DNA of 64,000 nt from Paenibacillus agricola (GTDB lineage Bacteria; Bacillota; Bacilli; Paenibacillales; NBRC-103111), in assembly GCF_011440305.1 (NCBI RefSeq), contig NZ_JAAOIW010000008.1, positions 124,001-188,000 of the forward strand, in the 5' to 3' direction. Each line of letters begins with the position of its first letter. Within the stretch, counting starts at the first letter, position 1. A program made the position numbers and the translations under genes. The notes beneath the pieces are model-generated. The model was not told where the DNA came from and did no database searches. It saw only the letters and a program-made list of their open reading frames with translations. This document shows, piece after piece, positions 1 through 7,490 of the stretch.

Positions 1-34
1 TGATCAAAATACTGAAATTAAGGAACTTGTCCAT
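1..34 (-). CDS. Amino acid ABC transporter permease, N-terminal 11 codons only
   Basis: On the minus strand an ATG at position 34 is preceded at 46-55 by the ribosome binding site AAGGAAGGGG and opens a frame reading MDKFLNFSILI before the window ends. The start is seen directly. The identity as the membrane permease of the transporter is inferred from its position just after the binding protein and ATPase genes and from the hydrophobic start. The rest of the gene lies outside the window. Confidence 0.55.
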   Translation of the reverse strand, partial: MDKFLNFSILI

Positions 35-68
35 ACCCGTTGAGGCCCCTTCCTTGAAAGCCGAATGG

Positions 69-106
69 AATAGGATGAGTTGCCTATTCTGGCTGCTCAT
101 CCTATT
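69..106 (-). terminator. Intercistronic hairpin between binding protein and permease
   Basis: An 11-bp perfect inverted repeat (AATAGGATGAG at 69-79, CTCATCCTATT at 96-106) encloses a 16-nt loop that can form a further GCC/GGC stem. No U-tract follows on the minus strand. It is therefore better read as a processing or partial-attenuation hairpin that lets the binding protein be made in excess over the permease than as a full terminator. Confidence 0.6.
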
Positions 107-118
107 GCCAAACTTTCA

Positions 119-994
119 CTATTTAGTAGGTTTTTCGCCAATCCATAGTTCATACATTTTATCGTAATCCCCACTAGTCTTCATTGCTTTCAAGAAATCA
201 TTCACATAAGTAGCGAAGCCAGTGTCACCTTTGCGAATAGCCATACCATACGGCTCATCCGTAAAGGTGCCACCCACCACTTGATATTCAGGGTCTTGCT
301 TGACCATGCCATAAAGAATGGCATTATCTGTTGTTAAGGTATCACCTTGGCCTGCTTTTAATGCCGTAAATGCTTCCTGGTAGTTTTCAAACTCCAATAC
401 CGTAGCTTCTGGTGATTTCTTTCTAATATTATCTGTAGAAGTCGAGCCTTTTACTGCAAGCACCTTAGTTCCTTTTTTCACATCAGCAACACTCGTAATT
501 GGGCTGCCTTTTTTCACTAACAGCGATTGTCCAGCTTTGAAATATACATCGGAGAATTCAACCTCTTGCTTACGCTCTTCAGTAATGGTCATCGTTGCTA
601 TGATCATATCGATATCGCCATTTTTCAACAAGGGAATCCGTGTTTTGGATGTTACTTCTTTAAGCTCAATCTTTGTTTCATCACCAAGAATTTTTTTCGC
701 CAACGCTTTGGCGATATCAATATCAAAGCCCTCAACCTTGCCGCTGCCCGGATCCTTCAATCCAAAAAGCTTCGTATCGAACTTAACGCCAACAACTAGC
801 TTGCCGCGCTTTTGAATATCTTCCAAAGTCTTACTGCCTGTTGCCGGAGCCGGAGTACCCGATGTTGTTGCAGGCGCAGGTGCTGCCCCTTGGGTTGCTG
901 GTGTCTCCGTCTTGGTAGTACCACAGCCCGCTAGCACTAGAGCCACCATACTAAGTATAAAGGTAAACATAAACCATCTCTTTTTCGTTGTCAT
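119..994 (-). CDS. Polar amino acid ABC transporter substrate-binding lipoprotein
   Basis: This is a 291-residue extracellular binding protein of SBP family 3 (GlnH/FliY type) that captures a polar amino acid, probably glutamate or glutamine, and delivers it to the membrane permease. Residues 1-24 are a lipoprotein signal with lipobox LAGC, Cys24 being the lipidation site. A linker rich in Thr, Pro and Ala follows, then the two-lobed fold starting near 'LEDIQKRGKLVVGVKFD' and including 'DIDIAKALAKKI' and 'GDIDMIIATMTITEER'. The start has a GAGGGGG site 8 nt upstream. The gene is the second of an operon: ATPase, binding protein, hairpin, permease. The exact substrate cannot be read from the sequence. 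Confidence 0.93.
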   Translation of the reverse strand: MTTKKRWFMFTFILSMVALVLAGCGTTKTETPATQGAAPAPATTSGTPAPATGSKTLEDIQKRGKLVVGVKFDTKLFGLKDPGSGKVEGFDIDIAKALAKKILGDETKIELKEVTSKTRIPLLKNGDIDMIIATMTITEERKQEVEFSDVYFKAGQSLLVKKGSPITSVADVKKGTKVLAVKGSTSTDNIRKKSPEATVLEFENYQEAFTALKAGQGDTLTTDNAILYGMVKQDPEYQVVGGTFTDEPYGMAIRKGDTGFATYVNDFLKAMKTSGDYDKMYELWIGEKPTK

Positions 995-1022
995 TCGAAA
1001 TCCCCCTCAAATTTTAATGAAT

Positions 1023-1754
1023 TTAATGATGTTGAAGCAAACGGCTAAGAAATAGCTGGGCGCGCTCCTCTTTGGGATTGGAAAAGAATTCGTCAGGAGC
1101 TGCTTCCTCCACAATCTGTCCTTGGTCCATGAATACAACCCGGTCAGCCACTTCACGAGCAAAGCCCATCTCATGGGTAACTACGACCATCGTCATTCCT
1201 TCGTGAACCAAGCTTTTCATTACATCCAACACTTCCCCAATCATCTCGGGGTCTAATGCGGATGTTGGCTCATCGAAAAGCATAATTTGCGGCTTCATCG
1301 CAAGGCCTCTAGCGATAGCAACCCTCTGCTGCTGGCCGCCCGATAATTGCGAAGGGAATACATCAGCCTTTTCGGGAATGCCTACCTTGTCTAGATAGTG
1401 CAGAGCCGTCGCTACCGCTTCCTTCTTCGAAACTCCGGTAACCTTAATCGGAGCCAATGTAATATTATCTACAACGGTTTTATGCGGATACAAATTAAAG
1501 TGCTGGAAAACCATCCCGATATGGCGCCTTAGCAGATTCACGTCTGCCTTTTTATCATGCACATTGGTGCCATTCACGACCAGTTGGCCGTCCGTAATGG
1601 TTTCTAAGCGGTTGATACAACGTAACAATGTACTTTTACCTGAGCCTGAAGGACCGATGATGACGACTACTTCACCTGCTTTTATGGACAAATTAATATC
1701 CGTCAACACCTGAAACTTGCCATAATGCTTATTCACATTGCGAAATTCGATCAT
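1023..1754 (-). CDS. Polar amino acid ABC transporter ATP-binding protein (GlnQ type)
   Basis: This 243-residue cytoplasmic ATPase powers the amino acid importer encoded downstream. It shows Walker [10 protein letters not shown] at residues 34-42, the signature LSGGQQQR, and Walker B '[14 protein letters not shown]' followed by the H-loop '[10 protein letters not shown]', all typical of the PAAT family. Its length is normal. The ATG has a GGGGGTG ribosome binding site close by. It is the first gene of the operon; its stop lies 28 nt before the binding protein start, which fits co-transcription. Confidence 0.96.
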   Translation of the reverse strand: MIEFRNVNKHYGKFQVLTDINLSIKAGEVVVIIGPSGSGKSTLLRCINRLETITDGQLVVNGTNVHDKKADVNLLRRHIGMVFQHFNLYPHKTVVDNITLAPIKVTGVSKKEAVATALHYLDKVGIPEKADVFPSQLSGGQQQRVAIARGLAMKPQIMLFDEPTSALDPEMIGEVLDVMKSLVHEGMTMVVVTHEMGFAREVADRVVFMDQGQIVEEAAPDEFFSNPKEERAQLFLSRLLQHH

Positions 1755-1921
1755 TTCACACCCCCAATACAGCTTTTACCATATGCTTAAAACTTATTAC
1801 CCACAATATGCAGTTTCTAACCCATCATGCAATTAACCAACAATTTATTTTCTATGGTTATAGAATAGGTAACTAATTATCGCCTTTATTCACAAATTTT
1901 GCAATACTATCAAGATATTAT

Positions 1922-1933
1922 TTTACATGTAAA
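1922..1933. promoter_or_regulatory. TTTACATGTAAA palindrome between divergent genes
   Basis: A perfect 12-bp palindrome lies in the 299-bp AT-rich space between the ABC operon (minus) and the cysteine-rich peptide gene (plus). It resembles an operator, and the left half also reads as a possible -35 element for the plus strand. No regulator can be named. The rest of 1755-2053 shows only AT-rich, promoter-like sequence. Confidence 0.3.
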
Positions 1934-2053
1934 GTAATAGTATATAACACATAAATAACATGTTTGTATAAGGATTTAGACGCTTTTCCCTGTCTCTGAG
2001 TCCAAGCTTCCTACTGGTAGACTACATAAATTAAATAGAAAGGAGTGATAGCT

Positions 2054-2245
2054 ATGAGATACACAACCCGAGTAGCAGGAACATCAAGAAGTAAGAGATG
2101 CCGCAACTTCTGTTCCAACACCTGTAGACTGTTCAGCAGTGGACGCAGCCGCTGTTTAGTCGACTGCAACGCTTGCAGGCGCCGCCGGTTGTCGGCAAAG
2201 CCCGTTAAAGTTACACCACCGAGCCGACCTTGCGGTTGTAAGTAA
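2054..2245 (+). CDS. Small Cys- and Arg-rich protein, unknown function
   Basis: A 63-residue frame opens with MRYTTRVAG and has a textbook ribosome binding site (AAGGAG, 8 nt before the ATG). A strong bidirectional terminator begins 12 nt after its stop, so the unit looks like a real monocistronic gene. The product contains 8 cysteines (pairs or triplets such as CRNFC, CLVDC, CNAC, CGC) and many arginines, with no hydrophobic segment. It could be a small metal-binding or spore-coat/crust-like protein, or a precursor peptide. No modifying enzyme is adjacent, so the last idea is weak. I do not recognise a family. The frame on the opposite strand begins inside the terminator and is not supported. 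Confidence 0.6.
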   Translation: MRYTTRVAGTSRSKRCRNFCSNTCRLFSSGRSRCLVDCNACRRRRLSAKPVKVTPPSRPCGCK

Positions 2246-2256
2246 GGGCATAGAAC

Positions 2257-2302
2257 AAAAAAACCTCCCTGTTCCACATTTTTGTGGTAGGGAGGCTTTT
2301 TT
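2257..2302. terminator. Bidirectional rho-independent terminator
   Basis: CCTCCCT (2264-2270) pairs with AGGGAGG (2289-2295), with an inner CCAC/GTGG stem, flanked by an A-tract on the left and a T-tract on the right. It serves the convergent cysteine-rich peptide gene and the nitroreductase gene. Confidence 0.88.
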
Positions 2303-2306
2303 AAAG

Positions 2307-2930
2307 TCAGAAACTTTCGCTAATAACTTGGTGTTCCATAGGCAACCGTTCGGTGGCACGGCCAGGAGCTGCCGCTTTTCCAATCGATATAATCATTACG
2401 GGTATATAACGCTCGGGAATATTGAATTCTTTGATCAGTGCCTTAGGGTTATAGCCGCCCATTGACACACTATCATAACCTTTGGCTTTAGCAGCAATCA
2501 TCAATTGCATGGCAGCAAGCGAAGCATTACGGATCGCCTCATCTCTGGAAAATACTGAATTATTGGCATAGGCACCATTAATTTGGCCAAGCATCATCTC
2601 ACGAACTTCAGGAGCTGCGTTCTCAAACACAGTTTCAGCAGCCAGATTAGCTTGCAGGTCCCCCAGTACAACTACGTTAATAGAAGCATCGGATACTTGC
2701 TGCTGGTTATACGCAATCGGAAGCAGCCGATCCTTGTTGGCTTGCTCCTGAATCGTCAGAAAGCGCCAATGCTGCAAATTCCATGAAGAAGGTGCACTGA
2801 AAGCAAGCTCCAAAATCTCATTCCACTCCGCCGCTGGAATCGTAACACCACGTTCATACTTACGAACGGAACGCCGGGATCGAATAATGTCTTCAGTAGT
2901 AATCTGTTGCTCGTGGTTTGCAGAAATCAT
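2307..2930 (-). CDS. Nitroreductase family FMN-dependent oxidoreductase
   Basis: A protein of about 207 residues of the NfsA/NfsB-like nitroreductase fold, expected to bind FMN and reduce nitro compounds, quinones or related acceptors with NAD(P)H. Visible family features are the N-terminal FMN-phosphate segment 'IIRSRRSVRKYERG', 'SAPSSWNLQHWRFL', and a C-terminal glycine segment 'GYDSVSMGGYNPKALIKEF' before 'ERYIPVMIISIGKA'. I chose the ATG at 2930 because AGGAG lies 8 nt upstream; a GTG three codons earlier falls within that site. The gene is transcribed alone and ends at the bidirectional terminator. The substrate is not predictable. Confidence 0.9.
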   Translation of the reverse strand: MISANHEQQITTEDIIRSRRSVRKYERGVTIPAAEWNEILELAFSAPSSWNLQHWRFLTIQEQANKDRLLPIAYNQQQVSDASINVVVLGDLQANLAAETVFENAAPEVREMMLGQINGAYANNSVFSRDEAIRNASLAAMQLMIAAKAKGYDSVSMGGYNPKALIKEFNIPERYIPVMIISIGKAAAPGRATERLPMEHQVISESF

Positions 2931-3189
2931 GAATAACACTCCTATTTTTATCTATTAGATATTTCCTATTTTTCATTATAACATCTTCGCCTTCATTTCA
3001 GAATAACATCTTCGATTTCATAATGTAAGTTAATTATCATATATTAATAACTAGAATATAAACCCACTATAATTATAATTAAAACCTTGCATAAAACTCA
3101 AGCATTTTTCACAAAGTAAAAGGGTGAGTGGCACAAGCAGGAAATTCAGGTGATATCTAGCTTTATTACTTATAAGGAGGTTTCTATTC

Positions 3190-3567
3190 ATGATTCCGTC
3201 AAATCCGTCTTACCAGCAATTTTTGCAGGATCAACACATGCAACAAATGCAACAAGCCCAGCAGGCCCAACAGGCACTCACAACAAGCGGCCTTAACAAC
3301 TTCAGCCAGCTTGTCAGGGAGACCCAACAACAATTAATGCAGGTTCAGCAAGATCTTCAACAAAACCAGTCCCAAATCGATATGCAGCTTGATGCCCAAA
3401 AACGGCGTTTGTACGAAACCCAGCAGCGCGTAGAGCAAGCCATCCAACAGATGAATAAGCTCATCCAAGCTTCCCAGTCTTCGCAATCCGTTCAACCTGT
3501 CCAATCCATGCAATCATCACCACAGAACTCAGGTCAGATGAATCCAAATGCTTCATATACACAATGA
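3190..3567 (+). CDS. Gln-rich coiled-coil protein, unknown function
   Basis: A 125-residue protein with a strong ribosome binding site (AAGGAGG, 9 nt before the ATG) and its own terminator downstream. Residues 16-30 are almost only Gln, Ala and Met. Residues about 38-95 have the heptad character of one long coiled coil ('ETQQQLMQVQQDLQQNQ', 'LYETQQRVEQAIQQMNKLI'), and the tail is rich in Gln, Ser and Pro. There is no signal peptide or membrane segment. Such proteins are common in Paenibacillus and some are spore-associated, but I do not recognise a named family. Expression signals make it a genuine gene; its function is unknown. Confidence 0.72.
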   Translation: MIPSNPSYQQFLQDQHMQQMQQAQQAQQALTTSGLNNFSQLVRETQQQLMQVQQDLQQNQSQIDMQLDAQKRRLYETQQRVEQAIQQMNKLIQASQSSQSVQPVQSMQSSPQNSGQMNPNASYTQ

Positions 3568-3575
3568 TTTATTAG

Positions 3576-3611
3576 AGAAAGAAGCACCTTAACGAGGCGC
3601 TTCTTTCTTTT
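3576..3611 (+). terminator. Terminator of the Gln-rich protein gene
   Basis: AAAGAAGC...CC pairs with GG...GCTTCTTT across a short AT-rich loop, followed by CTTTTA on the plus strand. Confidence 0.8.
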
Positions 3612-3707
3612 AGATAAGTGCACGATAAACGATTCAGCGAGCAACGAGCTATAAATTCGCTAGATTTTGCGGGTTTGTTTAACAGCATTCTTGAAAAGAC
3701 TCAATCC

Positions 3708-3747
3708 GAAAAAGCCATCCACCTATGCAGACGGTGAATGGCTTTCT
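3708..3747 (-). terminator. Terminator of the DUF4157 gene
   Basis: Read on the minus strand, AAAGCCATTCACC pairs with GGTGGATGGCTTTTT (one mismatch or bulge) and ends in a U-run. It lies about 70 nt after the stop of the DUF4157 gene. The remaining bases 3612-3818 hold no supportable gene. Confidence 0.65.
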
Positions 3748-3818
3748 TCATATAAACTTGGCATACAGTTGCATGAACTAGCAGAATCGCTAAATGGGCG
3801 CCGGTATATCAAGCCGGT

Positions 3819-4901
3819 TTACGATGTCTGTCCACCCGTTTGTTGGACTACATGCGTTAGCTCGTGAGCCAACAATTCTTGTCCGCTTTGGCTTCCCGGA
3901 TCATACTTGCCACCGGCAAAGAAAACATCCTTGCCCTGCGTAAATGCCTGCGCCCCTATAGAGTCGCTGATCTGGCTCGATTCTGCGTCATTATGGATGG
4001 ACACACCTCCAAAGTCAGCCCCAAAGGCTTCGTTCATTCCCGATAAGGTGCCCCCGTCCATTTTGGAGCCGCCACCGCTTTTAGCTTGGATACGCTGCTC
4101 GATTGAAGGTGCTACGTCAAAGCCACTTCCCCCCGCCGGCTTCATCTGCAGCTCTTCTTCCTCCATTTCGCCACCCTCAGCCTCGCGTTGGATCGCTCCC
4201 GCCGCCGGCTTCATCTGCAACTCTTCTTCCTCCATCTCGCCGCCCTCGGCCTCGCGTTGGATCGCTCCCGCCGCCGGCTTCATCTGCAGCTCTTCTTCCT
4301 CCATCTCGCCGCCCTCGGCCTCGCGTTGGATCGCTCCCGCCGCTGGCTTCATCTGCAGCTCCTCTTCCTCGCCCCCAGCCTCGCGTTGGATCGCTCCCGC
4401 CGCTGGCTTCATCTGCAGCTCTTCTTCCTCGCCCCCAGCCATCCGTTGGATCGCTCCCGCCGCCGGCTTCATCTGCAGCTCTTCTTCCTCCATCTCGCCG
4501 CCCTCAGCCTCGCGTTGGATCGCTCCCGCCGCCGGCTTCATCTGCAGCTCCTCTTCCTCCATCTCGCCGCCCTCGGCCTCGCGTTGGATCGCTCCCGACT
4601 GCCGCATTTGCAATTGCTGAACCACCTGGCCAGCCATCTTGTCGGCTTCCTGCTCATATTGGTCGCCAACGGGACCAACCGTCATTTTAGCTTGGATGGG
4701 CAGCTTGCCGCCAGATTCATTAGACAGCATTCTTTGCACGCCACGGTTACCAATCGTTCCTTGCAAGCTCATCATGCCTGCAGCCGTCTCCAAAGGGGAT
4801 TGGCTAGAAGCAGCCACAGTCTCTTTCGATGCTGCTGCCCGTCTTTGCAGGGCTGCCGCAGAGCTTAATGTCTGGCTATTACGTGATTGGTGTGAATGCA
4901 T
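3819..4901 (-). CDS. DUF4157 domain protein with acidic tandem repeats (injection-system associated)
   Basis: A 360-residue protein. The C-terminal part is a DUF4157 metallopeptidase-like domain with 'DFGGVSIHND' and the zinc motif HELTH at residues 346-350, ending only ten residues later with no toxin domain attached. Residues 70-90 carry the phrase 'MTVGPVGDQYEQEADKMA' typical of this family. Between them lie seven tandem repeats (GAIQRE...EEEELQMKPAA), five of 23 and two of 20 residues, highly acidic and probably disordered. DUF4157 proteins are known to co-occur with eCIS loci, where they are linked to cargo. The strand matches the injection-system operon but the gene is 20 kb away. AAGGAGG precedes the ATG. 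Whether it is protease, cargo or loading factor is unknown. Confidence 0.88.
   Translation of the reverse strand: MHSHQSRNSQTLSSAAALQRRAAASKETVAASSQSPLETAAGMMSLQGTIGNRGVQRMLSNESGGKLPIQAKMTVGPVGDQYEQEADKMAGQVVQQLQMRQSGAIQREAEGGEMEEEELQMKPAAGAIQREAEGGEMEEEELQMKPAAGAIQRMAGGEEEELQMKPAAGAIQREAGGEEEELQMKPAAGAIQREAEGGEMEEEELQMKPAAGAIQREAEGGEMEEEELQMKPAAGAIQREAEGGEMEEEELQMKPAGGSGFDVAPSIEQRIQAKSGGGSKMDGGTLSGMNEAFGADFGGVSIHNDAESSQISDSIGAQAFTQGKDVFFAGGKYDPGSQSGQELLAHELTHVVQQTGGQTS
4140..4605 (-). repeat. Seven tandem 60/69-bp coding repeats
   Basis: The repeats inside the DUF4157 gene are nearly identical at DNA level: five units of 69 bp and two shorter units of 60 bp (around 4350-4470) that lack the GE-M-E insertion. 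This identity points to recent expansion or contraction by slippage or recombination. It also produces long open but meaningless frames on the opposite strand. Confidence 0.92.
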
Positions 4902-4926
4902 ATTGGACCTCCTTAGAGTTATCGCT

Positions 4927-4939
4927 ACTTGTCACAAGT
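4927..4939. promoter_or_regulatory. ACTTGT-C-ACAAGT dyad upstream of the DUF4157 gene
   Basis: A perfect 6-1-6 dyad lies about 26 bp upstream of the DUF4157 start codon, flanked on both sides by the repeated word GCGATAACT (minus strand). Its position in the leader suggests an operator or RNA structure. No regulator can be assigned. The rest of 4940-5194 is AT-rich and holds no gene. Confidence 0.3.
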
Positions 4940-5194
4940 TATCGCAGAAAACGTCCTCTGTAAATCTAATCTAAAATTGCGAAGCAAACTTGCCTCACAG
5001 CATATGTTGAGTTTTCTGGGTGAAAACGATATTAGCAAACCTTATTCGAACATTTAAAAGGAACAATCGCCTTAATGCTGCCTCATAGTCAGAAATTTCC
5101 GTCATCTTATCTATGGTTCTATTAAATAAGTTAACTATATCATATTTTGGAAATAGAAGAATAGGTCTAATTCTGTGAATTGCAACTCACTTTA

Positions 5195-6649
5195 TCATTT
5201 CTTGCCATTGGTTACGAGCAACATAGCAATATCATCGGACTGCTGGGCTCCTGCCGTAAACAGGTCTACATCCTCTAAAATCAGCAAAACCATGTCATCC
5301 ATCGAGAGCAGATGGTTACTCCCCATTACTTCCTGCAAGCGAACCGTACCATATTGCCTCTGTTGTGAATCTTCAGCCTCACTAATGCCATCCGTATACA
5401 ACAGAATCCGCTCTCCAGGCGCAAGTCTTGCCTTGTTATCACGATATTCCATATCTTCTAATACTCCCAAGGGCAAGCCTTTAATCCCTTTCAGCGGTTC
5501 AATGGCACCCTCAGAACGGATTATATACGGTGTACAATGCCCACCATCACTATATATTAATTCTCCCGTACGGATATCGAGAACCCCACAAAAAATCGTC
5601 GCAAACATCGCCGATTCATCCTTGTAAAGCTCGCGGTTTACCTCCGTTAAAAGCTGCCCAGGCGTCATATCTGCGTTCATTTTACTCTTGATTAGCGTCA
5701 TCGTTACCGCCATAAACAATGCGGCAGGAATCCCCTTATCAGATACATCACCCAATGTAAAAAAGAGGCAGGAATCCCCTATCGTAAAATAGTCGTAAAA
5801 ATCGCCACCAACCTCACGTGCTGGACGAATAATGGAACGTACGGTGTTGGACATTTGCTGCTCGGCAACGCTCTCATAAGCTTCATCAGCATCCGACAAT
5901 AAAGCCCCCTCATTGGAAAAAGCCGCAATCGTCCGTTGTGAGGATACATGATGGGGTAAAAAGCCCATCTGGATATCATGTGCGATTCGCAGCTCACTGT
6001 CCATTCGCTCCTTGGCGGCTACTGATTCCTTCAAAGCCTGGATCGACTTCTCCAGCGCATCGTACAGCATGGCGTTTTCCAAGGATACCGCCGTAGGGGA
6101 GGCAATCGATTGCAGCAGCCTCAAATCCTTTTCGCTGAAATGCTTGCCATTACGCTTGTTCAACACCTGGAGCACACCAATAATTACGCCCTTACTTGTC
6201 ACAGGGACGCACATTAAATTTCTTGTCGGGTAGTCCACACGTTTAGCTACCTTGGAGGACCACCGTGAATCCTGTGCGGCATTGTCGATTTTTACCGATT
6301 CGCCAGACTGGGCGACCCAGCCCGCAATGCCTTCCCCCATTTTCAAGCGGATCTCGCGAACATCGCCGCCCTTTTCACCTAGAGCCAATTCAAAAAAAAG
6401 CTCATCTTTTTCCGTGTCAACCAGAATGACAGAGGAGGCTTCCGCATCTGTCACCCTTGATGCTGTATCCATAATTTTTTGCAGCAAATCCTGCTTATAT
6501 ATCGTAGAATTCATTTCCAAGCTGACTTCAAACAGCTGAAGTGTCCGCGACAATTCCCTTTCAGCTATACGCCGTCGCCTTTCGATCATCCCTACCGCTA
6601 ACAGCAAAATCAAGACAGCTAGCATCCAGCCATAAGGTAACGCACCCAT
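5195..6649 (-). CDS. Membrane-anchored GAF-PP2C serine phosphatase (RsbU/RsbP-like)
   Basis: A 484-residue protein expected to dephosphorylate the STAS antagonist encoded just upstream. Residues 7-21 form one membrane anchor followed by 'ERRRR'. A GAF sensor domain spans about 45-195 ('MGEGIAGWVAQSGE', 'NLMCVPVTSKGVIIGVLQVLN'), then a linker helix, then a SpoIIE-type PP2C domain about 280-482. Metal-binding aspartates are visible at D283 (GGDFYDY), D301 (GDVSDKG), D420 (LYTDG) and D472/473 (SDDIAML), so the phosphatase looks active. It is the last gene of a four-gene operon with the 1018-residue membrane protein, the kinase and the antagonist. The GAF ligand is unknown. Confidence 0.92.
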   Translation of the reverse strand: MGALPYGWMLAVLILLLAVGMIERRRRIAERELSRTLQLFEVSLEMNSTIYKQDLLQKIMDTASRVTDAEASSVILVDTEKDELFFELALGEKGGDVREIRLKMGEGIAGWVAQSGESVKIDNAAQDSRWSSKVAKRVDYPTRNLMCVPVTSKGVIIGVLQVLNKRNGKHFSEKDLRLLQSIASPTAVSLENAMLYDALEKSIQALKESVAAKERMDSELRIAHDIQMGFLPHHVSSQRTIAAFSNEGALLSDADEAYESVAEQQMSNTVRSIIRPAREVGGDFYDYFTIGDSCLFFTLGDVSDKGIPAALFMAVTMTLIKSKMNADMTPGQLLTEVNRELYKDESAMFATIFCGVLDIRTGELIYSDGGHCTPYIIRSEGAIEPLKGIKGLPLGVLEDMEYRDNKARLAPGERILLYTDGISEAEDSQQRQYGTVRLQEVMGSNHLLSMDDMVLLILEDVDLFTAGAQQSDDIAMLLVTNGKK

Positions 6650-6688
6650 GATCTTTCACCTGCCTATTAGATTTCCTTCACCCTATAA

Positions 6689-7024
6689 CTAAGCCAAAGC
6701 ACGGGCGGCATCCGCCTCATTCTCATATATGGAAAAGATGGCACTAAACCCGGACATATCAAATACTTCCCTAACATTGTCCGTCAATTGGATCAGGGCA
6801 AGCTTGCCCTTAAGTGCTTTCATTTTCTTTGCAGCAACGAGCAATATACGCAAGCCTGCGCTGCTTACATAGTCCAGCTTGGACAAATCGAAGATGAATT
6901 TCAGGCTCCCTTGGTCAACCATTTGCAAAAATTTTGCTTCTAGCACTGTAGATGTGTTTGCATCCAGCCTGCCCTCGATAGCCACAACCGCAATATCTCC
7001 CACAGTACGTTCCATTATCACCAT
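6689..7024 (-). CDS. STAS-domain anti-sigma factor antagonist (RsbV/SpoIIAA-like)
   Basis: A 111-residue single STAS domain. The motif 'DYVSSAGLRIL' puts the phosphorylatable serine at Ser54 or Ser55, the site used by RsbW/SpoIIAB kinases in this family. In partner switching the unphosphorylated form binds the kinase and frees the kinase's other partner. The ATG at 7024 has GGAGG about 10 nt upstream, inside the end of the kinase gene, with 6 nt between the genes, so the two are translationally linked. No cognate sigma factor is encoded in the window. The final output may be protein activity rather than transcription. Confidence 0.93.
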   Translation of the reverse strand: MVIMERTVGDIAVVAIEGRLDANTSTVLEAKFLQMVDQGSLKFIFDLSKLDYVSSAGLRILLVAAKKMKALKGKLALIQLTDNVREVFDMSGFSAIFSIYENEADAARALA

Positions 7025-7030
7025 ATTAGA

Positions 7031-7468
7031 TCAATCCTCCTGAGGGCTTTTCCACCCTGTTTTTTTCATACAAATGGTATTAAAAGAGCCTTCTCGCACA
7101 TAAAAGGCTTCATCCATAACCTCTCTGACAAAATGGATACCAAGCCCACCAATTTCCCTTTCCTCTAGTGGGAGAGTAACATCAGGGGAAGGACGAGCAA
7201 ATGGATCAAAAGCCAGCCCGTCATCCTTGATCGTCAGCTCTATGGTTTCTGAATCGGCCAGCAATGAAATCCAGATCGTGTGTGCGGCATCCGTCGTACA
7301 ACCATACAAAATGGTATTGGTAACTAGCTCGTCACAGACGAGGTTCAGTTGAAACAGCGTCTTTGGATTCAAGGATTCGTGTTCAGCCCATTCGGTTAAC
7401 CAATTCCCGAGCCGCTCCAGCTCTTCAAGGTCGTTTTTCAGTTCAATTTCTCTGCGCTCACCGCCCAC
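7031..7468 (-). CDS. RsbW/SpoIIAB-like serine kinase (HATPase_c_2)
   Basis: A 145-residue GHKL-fold kinase/anti-sigma-type switch protein. The N-box 'CDELVTNTILYG' (E47, N51), the G1 box 'KDDGLAFDPF' and the glycine-rich 'GGLGIHFVRE' are all present, so it should bind ATP and phosphorylate the STAS partner. The start is a GTG at 7468 preceded by AAGGAAGG; an overlapping ATG is out of frame. It lies 22 nt after the stop of the membrane/HEAT protein gene. Its client is unknown: a distant sigma factor or a target protein. Confidence 0.9.
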   Translation of the reverse strand: MGGERREIELKNDLEELERLGNWLTEWAEHESLNPKTLFQLNLVCDELVTNTILYGCTTDAAHTIWISLLADSETIELTIKDDGLAFDPFARPSPDVTLPLEEREIGGLGIHFVREVMDEAFYVREGSFNTICMKKTGWKSPQED

Positions 7469-7490
7469 ACCATCCCTGCCTTCCTTTAGG

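Noticed and set aside
3667-3867. Short plus-strand frame of about 66 codons
   Set aside because: It runs through the DUF4157 terminator into the end of that gene, without a ribosome binding site or recognisable sequence.
4140-4605. Regular repeats resembling a CRISPR array
   Set aside because: Units are contiguous, in frame and coding, with no unique spacers and no cas genes.
3907-4868. Long Ser/Pro/Leu-rich frames on the plus strand opposite the DUF4157 gene
   Set aside because: They are open only because the 60/69-bp repeats lack stops in several frames; composition is nonsensical and they lack proper start signals.
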